From NCBI RefSeq assembly GCF_020819595.1, contig NZ_JAJHNP010000007.1:124001-188000 (forward strand): a DNA stretch of 64,000 bases, read 5' to 3'. This DNA comes from Streptomyces barringtoniae (GTDB taxonomy: Bacteria; Actinomycetota; Actinomycetes; Streptomycetales; Streptomycetaceae). How positions within the stretch are numbered: the stretch's first letter is position 1; each line of letters starts with the position of its first letter. A program made the translations under genes and the position numbers. Under the pieces are notes generated by a model that saw only the letters and a list, made by a program, of their open reading frames with translations, did not search any database and was not told where the DNA came from. Positions 1-8,725 of this stretch are shown piece after piece.

Positions 1-1
1 G

Positions 2-1135
2 ATGACCGAGACCCTGGGATCCGCGGCGTCCACGGCCGGCCGGGCCACGAAGGCCGCGCAGGACAACCCGCTCGCCGACCTCGCCCACAGCGAGGCCGCC
101 GACCGGCTGAAGGACGAGGCACAGGAATACCTGGCCGCCCAGGCCGAACGGCTGCTCAGCGGCCTCGGGCGCAAGCTCGGCGAGACAACCGTCAAGCTCA
201 ACGACATCGCCGAGGGCAACAGCCCCGGCTTCGCCAAGCTGGCGCTCGACGCAGGCCGCAAGGTCGCCGAGGGCAAGGGGCCGTTGCGCTCCGCCCTGGA
301 GCTGGGGGCCTCGAGGGTCAAGGACAACGTCACGGAGGCGGTCAAGAACCTCGGGGGCGGCAAGGGCAGGAAGAAGGGCGGGGGCGGCAACAAGCCCACG
401 GTCATCATGGAGTCGGTGGACGTCGGCGTGCCGCTGCGCACCGCCTACGACCAGTGGACCCAGTACCAGGACTTCTCCACCTTCGCCAAGGGCGTCAAGA
501 GCGCGAGCCGCGCCGACGACACCCACAGCGACTGGCAGGCGAAGATCTTTTGGTCCAGCCGCAGCTGGAAGGCGCACACCACCGAGCAGTGCCCCGACCA
601 GCGCATCCAGTGGACCTCGGAGGGCGCCAAGGGCACCACGAAGGGGGTCGTGACCTTCCACGCCCTGGGCGAGAACCTCACCCGGATCCTGCTGGTCATC
701 GAGTACTACCCGACCGGCCTGTTCGAGAAGACCGGCAATCTGTGGCGCGCCCAGGGCCGCAGGGTGAGGCTGGATCTGAAGAACTTCGCCCGGTTCATCA
801 CCCTGAAGGGAGAGGCGGAAGACGGCTGGCGCGGCGAGATCAGCGACGGCGAGGTCGTCCGCAGCCACGAGGACGCGGTGGCGGAGGAGGAGTCCGAGGA
901 GGCCCGCGCCGAGGACGAGGGCGAGGAGCCGTCCGAGGACGAGGAAGAGCCGGAGGAGTACGAGGACCGGCAGGAGGACGAAGAGAACGAAGAGAACGAA
1001 GAGGATGAAGAGGACGAGGAGGACGAGGAGGAGCCCGAGGAGGAGGAAGAAGGGCCGTACGAGGACGAAGCCGAGGACGGTGAGGAATACGAGGAAGAGG
1101 AGCCCGAGTACGCCGAGCGCGGGGGCCGTCGATGA
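2..1135 (+). CDS. gvpZ: gas-vesicle cluster SRPBCC protein, GvpZ-like
   Basis: A 377-residue protein of the Streptomyces gas-vesicle cluster. Residues about 1-125 are helical and basic, about 133-275 match an SRPBCC (polyketide cyclase/dehydrase-like) fold with the segment VDVGVPLRTAYDQWTQY, and the last 90 residues are almost entirely Glu/Asp/Tyr. The next gene, gvpJ, overlaps its stop by four bases, so the genes are translationally coupled. In known Streptomyces gvp clusters an SRPBCC gene sits in exactly this place between gvpY and gvpJ, and the symbol rests on that synteny. The role is inferred to be accessory, possibly chaperone or coat-related. The ATG is at base 2, so an upstream start cannot be excluded, although the N-terminus looks complete. 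Confidence 0.85.
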   Translation: MTETLGSAASTAGRATKAAQDNPLADLAHSEAADRLKDEAQEYLAAQAERLLSGLGRKLGETTVKLNDIAEGNSPGFAKLALDAGRKVAEGKGPLRSALELGASRVKDNVTEAVKNLGGGKGRKKGGGGNKPTVIMESVDVGVPLRTAYDQWTQYQDFSTFAKGVKSASRADDTHSDWQAKIFWSSRSWKAHTTEQCPDQRIQWTSEGAKGTTKGVVTFHALGENLTRILLVIEYYPTGLFEKTGNLWRAQGRRVRLDLKNFARFITLKGEAEDGWRGEISDGEVVRSHEDAVAEEESEEARAEDEGEEPSEDEEEPEEYEDRQEDEENEENEEDEEDEEDEEEPEEEEEGPYEDEAEDGEEYEEEEPEYAERGGRR

Positions 1136-1467
1136 CGACGCCCAGCCGGCTCCCCGAGCCGTACGGCCAGGGCAGTGGAGCCAACCTCGCCGACATCCTG
1201 GAGCGCGTGCTCGACAAGGGTGTGGTGATCGCGGGTGACATCCGGATCAATCTGCTCGACATCGAACTGCTGACCGTCAAGCTGCGGCTCATCGTCGCCT
1301 CGGTGGACAAAGCCAAGGAGATGGGCATCGACTGGTGGGAGAGCGACCCCGCGCTCTCCTCCCGGGCCCGCCGCGACGAGCTGACCCGGGAGAACGCCGC
1401 GCTCAGAGAACGGGTGGCCCGCCTGGAGGAGCTGGAGCCGGGCCGCGCGCCGAAGGAGGCACCATGA
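1132..1467 (+). CDS. gvpJ: gas vesicle protein GvpJ (GvpA/J/M family)
   Basis: A 111-residue protein with the GvpA/GvpJ/GvpM core at about residues 17-65: LADILERVLDKGVVIAGDIR followed by a short strand-helix segment ending in a Trp-Trp pair. The family supplies the wall protein GvpA and minor nucleators. The C-terminal 35 residues form a charged helix (RRDELTRENAALRERVARLE) that could be a coiled coil and is more like GvpJ than GvpA. The ATG overlaps the preceding stop and the stop overlaps the next start, as expected for a tightly coupled gvp operon. Confidence 0.92.
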   Translation: MTTPSRLPEPYGQGSGANLADILERVLDKGVVIAGDIRINLLDIELLTVKLRLIVASVDKAKEMGIDWWESDPALSSRARRDELTRENAALRERVARLEELEPGRAPKEAP

Positions 1468-2222
1468 CCGGACTGCGTTACGTCTACGCCGTGTGCCGCC
1501 CCTTCGGGACGCCCCTGCAGTCCCAGCTCACCGGCGTCGGGGGCGCCCCGCCGGCGTTGCTGCGTCACCACGGGCTGGTCGCGGTCGTCAGCCAGGTCCC
1601 GGCGGCCGACTTCTGCGAGGAGGCCCTGAAGGCGCACCTGGAGGACCTGGACTGGCTGTCCGTGACCGCCCGCGCGCACCAGGGCGTGATCGACGCCCTC
1701 ACCACGGTCACCACTCCGCTGCCGCTCCGGCTCGCGACCGTCTTCCAGGACGACAGCGGGGTGCGCACCATGATCGAGGCCCGCGAGGACGACTTCCTGC
1801 GCATCCTCGACCGGCTGGAGGGCCGGGTGGAGTGGGGGGTCAAGGTGTACCTGGAGCCCGAGCCCGCCGCCGAGCCTGCCCCCGCCGGGCAGCCCGCGAG
1901 CGGCCGGGACTATCTGCGCAGGCGGCGCCAGAGCACCCACGCGACCGAGGAGCGGTGGCAGCGGGCCGAGGCCTTCGCCCGCTCGCTGCACGAGGGCCTT
2001 TCGCGGTACGCCGAGGATTCCCGGCTGCACGCCCCGCAGAATTCCGCGCTTTCCGCCGAGCCCGGCCGGAACGTGCTCAACGCGGCCTATCTGGTGCCCC
2101 GCGCGCATTCCGAGGAATTCGTGGAACTGGTGGACCGTACGAAGGACGAGGCACCCGGAATCCGGGTGGAACTCACCGGACCCTGGGCGGCCTATTCGTT
2201 CGTCGGGGAGGCGACGCCGTGA
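1464..2222 (+). CDS. gvpL: gas vesicle protein GvpL/GvpF family
   Basis: A 252-residue GvpF/GvpL-family protein, a minor component thought to help assemble the gas-vesicle wall. The N-terminus LRYVYAVCRP and the segment PLPLRLATVFQDD are typical of the family. I chose the ATG that overlaps the gvpJ stop, which has a GAAGGAGG ribosome site 5-12 bases upstream; a longer in-frame start at about base 1335 would lie inside gvpJ. The C-terminal part (NAAYLVPRAHSEEFVELVD) carries the conserved second half of the fold. Position before gvpS and gvpK supports GvpL rather than GvpF. Confidence 0.92.
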   Translation: MTGLRYVYAVCRPFGTPLQSQLTGVGGAPPALLRHHGLVAVVSQVPAADFCEEALKAHLEDLDWLSVTARAHQGVIDALTTVTTPLPLRLATVFQDDSGVRTMIEAREDDFLRILDRLEGRVEWGVKVYLEPEPAAEPAPAGQPASGRDYLRRRRQSTHATEERWQRAEAFARSLHEGLSRYAEDSRLHAPQNSALSAEPGRNVLNAAYLVPRAHSEEFVELVDRTKDEAPGIRVELTGPWAAYSFVGEATP

Positions 2223-2407
2223 CCGTGGTCGAACGACGCGAGATAGCCCTCGTCGACCTGCTCGACCGGCTGCTGGCCGGCGGAGTGGTGATCACGGGTG
2301 ACCTCACCCTGCGGATCGCGGACGTCGACCTGGTCCGCATCGATCTCAACGCACTGATCAGCTCGGTGAACGCGTCCGTGCCCTCGCCATTCGAGGAGAT
2401 CCTGTGA
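2219..2407 (+). CDS. gvpS: small GvpA/J-family gas vesicle protein GvpS
   Basis: A 62-residue protein starting at a GTG that overlaps the gvpL stop (GTGA) and ending in a GTGA overlap with gvpK. The core LVDLLDRLLAGGVVITGDLT is a second copy of the GvpA/GvpJ fold, shorter than GvpJ and without its charged tail. Streptomyces clusters place gvpS between gvpL and gvpK, which fixes the name. It is presumably a minor wall or tip protein. Confidence 0.88.
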   Translation: MTVVERREIALVDLLDRLLAGGVVITGDLTLRIADVDLVRIDLNALISSVNASVPSPFEEIL

Positions 2408-2685
2408 GCCCGCGCAACCGCCTGGACCTGGAACCCGACACGGTCGAGCGCGACCTGGTGAAACTGGTGCTCACCGTGGTGGAACTGCTCCGGCAGCTGA
2501 TGGAACGACAGGCCGTGCGGCGCTTCGACACCGGCGAGCTGACCGAGGAGCAGGAGGAGCGCATCGGGCTCACCCTGATGCTCCTGGAGGACCGCATGGC
2601 CGAGCTGCGCGAACGCTACGGCCTGCGGCCCGAGGACCTGAATCTGGACCTCGGGCCGCTCGGACCGCTGCTGCCCCGGGACTAG
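2404..2685 (+). CDS. gvpK: gas vesicle protein GvpK
   Basis: A 93-residue GvpK protein, the last gene of the cluster. It has the family pattern of an N-terminal helix (VERDLVKLVLTVVELLRQLM), the RRFDTGELTEEQEERIG stretch and a helical C-terminus. The start is GTG inside a GTGA overlap with gvpS. GvpK is needed for gas-vesicle formation in other organisms; its exact role is unclear. No strong terminator hairpin is visible just after the stop. Confidence 0.92.
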   Translation: MSPRNRLDLEPDTVERDLVKLVLTVVELLRQLMERQAVRRFDTGELTEEQEERIGLTLMLLEDRMAELRERYGLRPEDLNLDLGPLGPLLPRD

Positions 2686-3522
2686 CCCGACGCGGCCGTC
2701 GCCACGCTCTGATCGGCCGTCTCTCCGGCACCGCGGTCTGCGGTGGCGTCCTGACCGCCACCGAGACGTCGGCGCGGTCGGTGGCGACCGTCGAGCCGGG
2801 CTCCCTCACCCACGATCTGCAGGCCACTGCGCCCAGTTCACGCGGCGCCGTCGCCGCCTCGGCCGAACCGCACCTGGAGAACCCGTTCTTGGGGCTTGGG
2901 CTTTCGCAAGATGTGATCACCCGTTGCACCTATCCGCCCGTCAAGGACGGTCAAAGGAAATGTCGGGGGCTCGCCGCGACACTGAGGCCGTGAGGCCGGC
3001 CGAGCGGCATGACGACCCAGCGAGGTGGCCGCAAGGGGCTTTGTGCCGACGCCGCCACGATCGCGCTTGACGGACATAGCCGATCAAACGGTGTGGCGCA
3101 GCGGCGCCGAGGAGCGGGAGAGCGGTGTCGCCGCCGCCTCGGTGGCCACCGCGTCGGCGGATATCGACGCCACTGCCGACCGGGGGCCCCTCCCGCCTCG
3201 CGTCGAGGCGGTCCCTGAGGAGAAGGCCGCGCAGGCGCGTCGGCGCCGGTTTCTTGCCGCGTTGGGCGAGTTCCGGCGGTCACGGGTGCTGGTGCCGGTG
3301 GGCACGTTGCCCGGCCCGGATGCCGAGGAAGTAATTCTGGACATGGGCCCGTAGTGAACGATCAGAATCGGGTACTTTTCATTGAACAGATTTCGTACAC
3401 AGCGTGACCGGAGAATGCCGACTGCTGAGTGTCCAGGAATCGCTCGCAGTCGATCCGTTCAGCGCGCGGTAGTCGGCCGGCCAAGGTCCTGGAGTGGACC
3501 CTGGCCGGCCTGTCACCTCACG
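2686..3522. other. 837-bp region without a convincing gene after gvpK
   Basis: No open frame here shows convincing codon usage over a normal gene length. Two short plus-strand frames (about 2781-2993 and 3025-3354) look protein-like in places; the second contains KAAQARRRRFLAALGEFRRS followed by RVLVPVG, faintly reminiscent of an SseB-type domain start. They may be remnants of decayed genes. I cannot name either with confidence. Confidence 0.4.
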
Positions 3523-3693
3523 TCACCACCGGTACCAGCGGCTCCTGCCGCCCCCGGCGCTCGTGCTGCGGACCAGGAAGCCCAACAGCCAGATGACCAG
3601 CACTATCAGCGCAATCCACCAGAGAATCTTCACCGCGAATCCGGCACCGAAGAGAAGCAGCGCCAGAAGCAGTACCAGCAGGATGGGGACCAT
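3523..3693 (-). CDS. small hydrophobic membrane protein
   Basis: A 56-residue protein, nearly all of it two transmembrane stretches (MVPILLVLLLALLLFGAGF and a second around WWIALIVLVIWLLGFLV) followed by a short basic, Gly/Arg/Trp tail. I chose the ATG preceded by AGGAGG eight bases upstream; an ATG six codons earlier would lie within that ribosome site. Small proteins of this kind follow the gvp cluster in other Streptomyces and are often stress-induced, but the function is unknown. Confidence 0.8.
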   Translation of the reverse strand: MVPILLVLLLALLLFGAGFAVKILWWIALIVLVIWLLGFLVRSTSAGGGRSRWYRW

Positions 3694-3711
3694 AATGTGA
3701 ACCTCCTGCAA

Positions 3712-3726
3712 TTCGGGTTTCCCGAA
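3712..3726. promoter_or_regulatory. 15-bp inverted repeat upstream of the small hydrophobic gene
   Basis: TTCGGGTTTCCCGAA is a perfect inverted repeat with a 3-base centre. It lies between the stop of the methyltransferase and the ribosome site of the small membrane protein, both read leftward. It could be an operator for the downstream gene or a weak terminator for the upstream one. Confidence 0.3.
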
Positions 3727-3735
3727 AGTCGTGGA

Positions 3736-4557
3736 TCAAGCTTCTTTACGGCACAGAATCTCGCCGTGCAGGACCGCGAACCAGCCGTCCTCCCGTCGGC
3801 CCCATTCCCGCCACGCCTCGGCGACGGCCCGCAGTTGTCCCTCCGTCGCGTGACCGCCCTGCGTGGCCCGTTCCGCGTAGGAGGAGGCCAGCGTGCGGTC
3901 CGCCCACAGCCCGCTCCACCAGGCCCGCTCCTCCGGCGTGGTGAAGGTCCAGGTGCTGGAGGTGGCGGTGATGTCGGTCAGTCCGGCGGCCAGCGCCCAC
4001 GCCTTCAGCCGGCGCCCGGCGTCGGGCTCGCCGCCGTTGGCTCGGGCCACCCGCTCGTACAGGTCCAGCCAGTCCTCCAGTCCCGGCGCCGCCGGGTACC
4101 ACGTCATCGCCCCGTAGTCCCCGTCGCGTACGGCGATGAACCCGCCCGGCTTCGTCACCCGGTGCATCTCCCGCAGCGCCTGCACCGGGTCGCCGACGTG
4201 CTGCAGCACCTGGTGGGCGTGGACGACGCAGAAGGTGTCGTCCGGGTAGTCCAGGGCGTGCACGTCGGCGACCGCGAAGTCCACGTTGGTCAGGCCGCGC
4301 CCGGCGGCGGTGGCCCGCGCCTGCTCCAGGATGCCGGGCGCGTGGTCGACGCCGGTGACGTGGCCGTCCGGGACCCGTTCCGCCAGGTCGGCGGTGATGG
4401 TGCCGGGCCCGCAGCCGATGTCCAGGATCTTCATGTGGGGCTTCAGGGAGCCGAGCAGATAGGCCGCGGAGTTCTCGGCGGTCCGCCAGGTGTGCGACCG
4501 CAGTACCGACTCGTGGTGCCCGTGCGTGTAGACGGCGGTCTCCTGCGCTTTCGGCAT
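3736..4557 (-). CDS. class I SAM-dependent methyltransferase (UbiE-like)
   Basis: A 273-residue Rossmann methyltransferase. The SAM-binding motif I is KILDIGCGPG at residues 43-52, followed by an acidic residue in GVDHA and by VVHAHQVLQHVGDPV, which matches the family's post-motif region. The N-terminus (YTHGHHESVLRSH) is typical of actinobacterial UbiE-like enzymes of unknown substrate. The gene is probably alone or co-transcribed with the small hydrophobic gene downstream. The substrate cannot be predicted. Confidence 0.85.
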   Translation of the reverse strand: MPKAQETAVYTHGHHESVLRSHTWRTAENSAAYLLGSLKPHMKILDIGCGPGTITADLAERVPDGHVTGVDHAPGILEQARATAAGRGLTNVDFAVADVHALDYPDDTFCVVHAHQVLQHVGDPVQALREMHRVTKPGGFIAVRDGDYGAMTWYPAAPGLEDWLDLYERVARANGGEPDAGRRLKAWALAAGLTDITATSSTWTFTTPEERAWWSGLWADRTLASSYAERATQGGHATEGQLRAVAEAWREWGRREDGWFAVLHGEILCRKEA

Positions 4558-4671
4558 GGCTGTTCCCCTTCTTCACCCTCGTCTCCGCTGGTACGCACCA
4601 CCGTACGCGCGCATGCCGAATGATGAGACCGGCGTTTCATATGTTGGACCTGAGTGGATCCTGGCTGTCCG

Positions 4672-6180
4672 TCAAGAAGCAGCGGACAGCGGCCGGTAGA
4701 CCGTCAGGGCCTCCGGCAGCTTCTCCAACGTCACCTCGCCCGACACGGCCGTCACCTCACCGTCGTACGCCATCGGGGTGCCCGGCGTGATGCCGGTCAG
4801 CCGGAGCCGGTTCACCTGGACCGCCGCGTGGGCGGGGGAGCGGGTCAGCGGACCCGCGGCTGCGGCCGCCAGCAGCCGCAGCGCGGGCCGGCGGCCACCG
4901 TGCACCACCCGCACGTCCAGCAGCCCGTCCGCGAGATCGGTACGGCGGCCGGGCGCGAGCCCCATCCGGTGGTAGACGCCGTTGCCGACGAACAGCAGCC
5001 ACAACGGCCGCCGTTCACCGCGCAGTTCCACCTCCAGCGGATGCCGGTCCGCGCGCAGCACCCGCAGGGCGCCGAGCAGTCCGGCGGGCCACCCGCCGAT
5101 CCGGTGCGACCAGCGGTCCCGCACGCGCACCAGCTCCGGATAGACGCCCAGACTCAGCGTGTTCAGGAACAGGCCCTCGCTCTCGCCGGTGACATAGCGC
5201 ACCGCGTCCACCCGCACCGCCTCCCCGCGCCGGACCGCACGGGCCAGATCGCGCTCGTCCTCCACGCCCAGGTCGAGGGCGAAGTGGTTGAGGGTGCCGC
5301 CCGGCAGCACCGCGAGCGGCAGCCCGTGCCCGAGCGCGATCCTCGCGGCCGCGTTCACCGTGCCGTCGCCGCCGCACACGCCGAGCACCCGGGCACGGGC
5401 AGCCGCCTTCGCCAGTTCGTCGCCGACCTCCTCCGGCGCACACTCGACGATCTCCGCCTGCGGCAGCGCGGCGTGCAGCGCACGGACCCGGTCGGCCGTT
5501 CCCGAGGCCCGGTTGGCGACCACCACCAGACCGTCGCCCTCGGGCAGCGCCGGCGCCTCGGCGTGCGGCCGGGACCGCCGCCGCACCTGGGCGCGGGTCG
5601 GCACCAGCCGCCGTACCAGGAAGGCCGCGCCCGCGCCGAGGGCCGCCCCGGCCAGCACGTCGCTCGGGAAGTGCACGCCCGTGTAGACCCGGGAGGCCGC
5701 CACCGAGAACGCCACCGGCGCCAGCGCCGCGCCCCACGCCGGGGACTCCAGCGCGACCCCGGTCGCGAACGCGGCGGCCGACGCGGAGTGCCCGGACGGG
5801 AACGACGTGGTGATCGGCTGCCGCTTGAGCTGCCGCACCAGCGGCACCGGGTCCAGCCCCGGCCGGGCCCGGCGCACCGAACGCTTGCCGATCGTGTTGA
5901 TGGTCAGCGAGGCCACGCTGAGGGAGGCCAGGCCCCGGGCGGCCGCCCGGCGGGCCCGTGGGGTGCGGCTCGCGGCCATCGCGGCGGCCGTCGCGAACCA
6001 CAGCACGCCGTGGTTGGCGCCGCGGCTGAGGCGGGGCAGCACCCGCTCGGCGCCGGGCCAGTGCCAGGCGGCGGCCGCCTCGAACAGCCGGCCGTCCAGC
6101 TCCAGCAGCCGGCACAGCGTGTTCCGGCCGGCCGAGCGGGTGGTCAGGTCCAGGTCAGTCAGGTCCAGGTCCGGGCTCAT
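4672..6180 (-). CDS. fusion of PAP2 phosphatase and diacylglycerol-kinase-like lipid kinase
   Basis: A 502-residue two-domain protein. Residues about 40-195 are a membrane PAP2 phosphatase with all three motifs: KRSVRRARP (99-107), PSGH (128-131) and SRVYTGVHFPSD (163-174). Residues about 215-500 are a DagK/sphingosine-kinase-like catalytic domain with VVANRASGT and GGDGTVN (270-276). The fusion suggests coupled phosphorylation and dephosphorylation of a lipid such as diacylglycerol, phosphatidate or polyprenol at the membrane; the substrate is not known. Divergent from the histidine phosphatase gene. Confidence 0.88.
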   Translation of the reverse strand: MSPDLDLTDLDLTTRSAGRNTLCRLLELDGRLFEAAAAWHWPGAERVLPRLSRGANHGVLWFATAAAMAASRTPRARRAAARGLASLSVASLTINTIGKRSVRRARPGLDPVPLVRQLKRQPITTSFPSGHSASAAAFATGVALESPAWGAALAPVAFSVAASRVYTGVHFPSDVLAGAALGAGAAFLVRRLVPTRAQVRRRSRPHAEAPALPEGDGLVVVANRASGTADRVRALHAALPQAEIVECAPEEVGDELAKAAARARVLGVCGGDGTVNAAARIALGHGLPLAVLPGGTLNHFALDLGVEDERDLARAVRRGEAVRVDAVRYVTGESEGLFLNTLSLGVYPELVRVRDRWSHRIGGWPAGLLGALRVLRADRHPLEVELRGERRPLWLLFVGNGVYHRMGLAPGRRTDLADGLLDVRVVHGGRRPALRLLAAAAAGPLTRSPAHAAVQVNRLRLTGITPGTPMAYDGEVTAVSGEVTLEKLPEALTVYRPLSAAS

Positions 6181-6261
6181 GGGGTCCGGTTACCCTGAAG
6201 TGCCCGTTTCTTGTGCCTGTCTGCGCCGGGCACCCGCCGGCGCGTGAGGAGATTCCCCCGG

Positions 6262-6918
6262 ATGCGCCTCCTGCTCGTCCGCCACGGCGAGACCCCGTCC
6301 AACCTGCACCATCTGCTGGACACCGACGTGCCGGGACCGGCGCTGACCCCGCTGGGCGAGGCGCAGGCCGCCGCACTGCCCGAGGCGCTCGCCGGCGAGG
6401 ACATCGAGGCCGTCTACGCCTCCACGCTGCTGCGCACCCGGCTCACCGCCGCCCCGCTGGCCGCCGCCCGGGGCCTGGAGGTGATCGTCCGCGACGGCAT
6501 CCGCGAGGTGTCCGCCGGCGACCTGGAGATGCTGCCCGGCGAGTCCGCCGGGGGCCGGGAGTACATGCGCACGATCTTCGCCTGGGCGGCCGGGGACACC
6601 GCGCCGCGCATCCCCGGCGGGGAGAGCGGCGAGGAGGCCCTGGCCCGGTACGACGCCGTGATCGCCGAGGCCGCCGCGAGCGGCGCCGGCACGGTCGCGA
6701 TGGTCAGCCACGGCGCCGCGATCCGCCTGTGGACCTCCGCCCGCGCCCACAACGTCGACGTCCCCTTCGCCGCCGCCCGCCCCCTGGGCAACACCGGCGT
6801 GGTCGCCCTGGAGGGCTCCCCGACCGACGGGTGGAAGGCCCTCTCCTGGGAGGGCACCACGGTGGCACCCGCGGGGGAGGCGGGGCCGACGGGGGAGCCG
6901 GTGGACACGGCCAGGTAG
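6262..6918 (+). CDS. histidine phosphatase family protein
   Basis: A 218-residue phosphoglycerate-mutase-like phosphatase. The catalytic RHGE box is at residues 7-10 (LLLVRHGETPSN), and the second catalytic His is in VAMVSHGAAIR. A GAGGAG ribosome site precedes the ATG, which supports this start over a longer frame. The size and motifs fit broad-specificity cytosolic phosphatases. It stands alone between two divergent or spaced genes, so context gives no substrate. Confidence 0.88.
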   Translation: MRLLLVRHGETPSNLHHLLDTDVPGPALTPLGEAQAAALPEALAGEDIEAVYASTLLRTRLTAAPLAAARGLEVIVRDGIREVSAGDLEMLPGESAGGREYMRTIFAWAAGDTAPRIPGGESGEEALARYDAVIAEAAASGAGTVAMVSHGAAIRLWTSARAHNVDVPFAAARPLGNTGVVALEGSPTDGWKALSWEGTTVAPAGEAGPTGEPVDTAR

Positions 6919-7055
6919 CCGTTCGGACATGCCCGTCCGGCCGGCGCACCGTGCTCGTCCGGCCCGGCGTTCTGGGTCCTCGTCCGGCCGGTGCCCGGTG
7001 TCCGCGCCCGATAAGCGTTTGCCGTCGTCCCGGGCCGCCCGGAGAATGCCTCCCC

Positions 7056-8675
7056 ATGGGACATCTGGAAGCCGCGCACCTCGAGTACCACCTCCCCGAC
7101 GGGAGGACCCTGCTCGGGGACGTGTCCTTCCGCGTCGGGGAAGGCGCCGCCGTCGCCCTGGTCGGCCCGAACGGCGCCGGCAAGACGACCCTGCTCCGGC
7201 TGATCTCCGGCGAGCTCAAGCCGCACGCCGGCACCGTCACCGTCAGCGGCGGCCTCGGCGTGATGCGCCAGTTCGTGGGCTCCGTGCGGGACGACACGAC
7301 CGTACGGGACCTGCTCGTGTCCGTCGCCCCGCCCCGCATCCGCGAGGCGGCCAAGGCGGTCGACGAGGCCGAGCACGGCATCATGACGGTCGACGACGAA
7401 GCCGCCCAGCTGGCCTACGCGCAGGCCCTCGCCGACTGGGCCGAGGCTCGCGGCTACGAGGCCGAGACCCTGTGGGACATGTGCACCACCGCGGCCCTCG
7501 GCATGCCCTACGAGCGCGCCCAGTGGCGCCAGGTGAGCACCCTCTCCGGCGGCGAGCAGAAACGCCTCGTGCTGGAGGCGCTGCTGCGCGGCACCGACGA
7601 GGTGCTGCTGCTGGACGAGCCGGACAACTACCTCGACGTGCCCGGCAAGCGATGGCTGGAGGAGCAGCTCAGGGAGACCCGCAAGACCGTCCTTTTCGTC
7701 TCCCACGACCGTGAACTCCTCGCCCGCGCCGCCGAGAAGATCGTCTCCGTGGAGCCCGGCCCGGCCGGCGCCGACGCCTGGGTGCACGGCGGCGGGTTCG
7801 CCACCTACCACGAGGCCCGCCGTGAACGCTTCGCCCGCTTCGAGGAGTTGCGCCGCCGCTGGGACGAGAAGCACGCCCAGCTGAAGAAGCTGGTCCTGAA
7901 CCTCCGTCAGGCCGCCGCCGTCAGCCATGAGCTGGCCTCCCGGTACGCCGCCGCCCAGACCCGCCTGCGCAAGTTCGAGGAGGCAGGCCCGCCGCCGGAG
8001 CCGCCGCGCGAGCAGGACATCACCATGCGCCTGAAGGGGGGCCGCACCGGCGTCCGGGCCGTCACCTGCAAGGGGCTCGAACTGTCCGGTCTCATGCGGC
8101 CGTTCGACCTGGAGGTCTTCTACGGCGAACGGGTCGCCGTCCTCGGCTCCAACGGCTCCGGCAAGTCGCACTTCCTGCGCCTCCTCGCCGGCGAGGACGT
8201 CGCGCACACGGGGGAGTGGAAGCTCGGCGCGCGCGTCGTGCCCGGACACTTCGCGCAGACCCACGCGCACCCCGAGCTCCACGGCCGTACCCTGCTCGAC
8301 ATCCTGTGGAAGGAGCACTCCCAGGACCGCGGCGCCGCCATGTCCCGGCTGCGCCGCTACGAGCTGACCCAGCAGGCCGAGCAGCCCTTCGACCGGCTCT
8401 CCGGCGGCCAGCAGGCCCGCTTCCAGATCCTGCTGCTGGAGCTGGCGGGCGCCACCGCGCTGCTCCTGGACGAGCCCACCGACAACCTCGACCTGGAGTC
8501 GGCCGAGGCCCTCCAGGAGGGCCTGGAGGCCTTCGAGGGCACGGTGCTCGCGGTCACCCACGACCGCTGGTTCGCCCGCTCCTTCGACCGCTACCTGGTC
8601 TTCGGCACCGACGGCCGCGTCCGCGAGACCCCGGAACCGGTGTGGGACGAACGCCGCGTGGAGCGCGTCCGCTAG
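7056..8675 (+). CDS. ABC-F family ATPase
   Basis: A 539-residue protein with two ABC ATPase domains and no membrane segments, the hallmark of ABC-F translation factors. Domain 1 has Walker A GPNGAGKT at 37-44, signature LSGGEQ and Walker B LLLDEPDNYLD; domain 2 has GSNGSGKS, LSGGQQ and LLLDEPTDNLD. The inter-domain linker is short and charged. ABC-F proteins bind the ribosome, and some protect it from antibiotics, but I see no resistance-type long linker. The ATG was chosen because the ABC domain starts directly after it. Confidence 0.9.
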   Translation: MGHLEAAHLEYHLPDGRTLLGDVSFRVGEGAAVALVGPNGAGKTTLLRLISGELKPHAGTVTVSGGLGVMRQFVGSVRDDTTVRDLLVSVAPPRIREAAKAVDEAEHGIMTVDDEAAQLAYAQALADWAEARGYEAETLWDMCTTAALGMPYERAQWRQVSTLSGGEQKRLVLEALLRGTDEVLLLDEPDNYLDVPGKRWLEEQLRETRKTVLFVSHDRELLARAAEKIVSVEPGPAGADAWVHGGGFATYHEARRERFARFEELRRRWDEKHAQLKKLVLNLRQAAAVSHELASRYAAAQTRLRKFEEAGPPPEPPREQDITMRLKGGRTGVRAVTCKGLELSGLMRPFDLEVFYGERVAVLGSNGSGKSHFLRLLAGEDVAHTGEWKLGARVVPGHFAQTHAHPELHGRTLLDILWKEHSQDRGAAMSRLRRYELTQQAEQPFDRLSGGQQARFQILLLELAGATALLLDEPTDNLDLESAEALQEGLEAFEGTVLAVTHDRWFARSFDRYLVFGTDGRVRETPEPVWDERRVERVR

Positions 8676-8725
8676 GGGGAGCCGGACAAAGGGCGGATAC
8701 GGCCGCGCCCCTTACGGGCGATTGG

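Noticed and set aside
2781..3354. Two short plus-strand frames after gvpK as genes
   Set aside because: No family match, no ribosome site and weak codon bias; kept only as a possible remnant in the regional note.
3351..3380. Sigma-B-like promoter with GGGTAC at 3370-3375
   Set aside because: The -35 GNNT spacing does not fit and no rightward gene follows.
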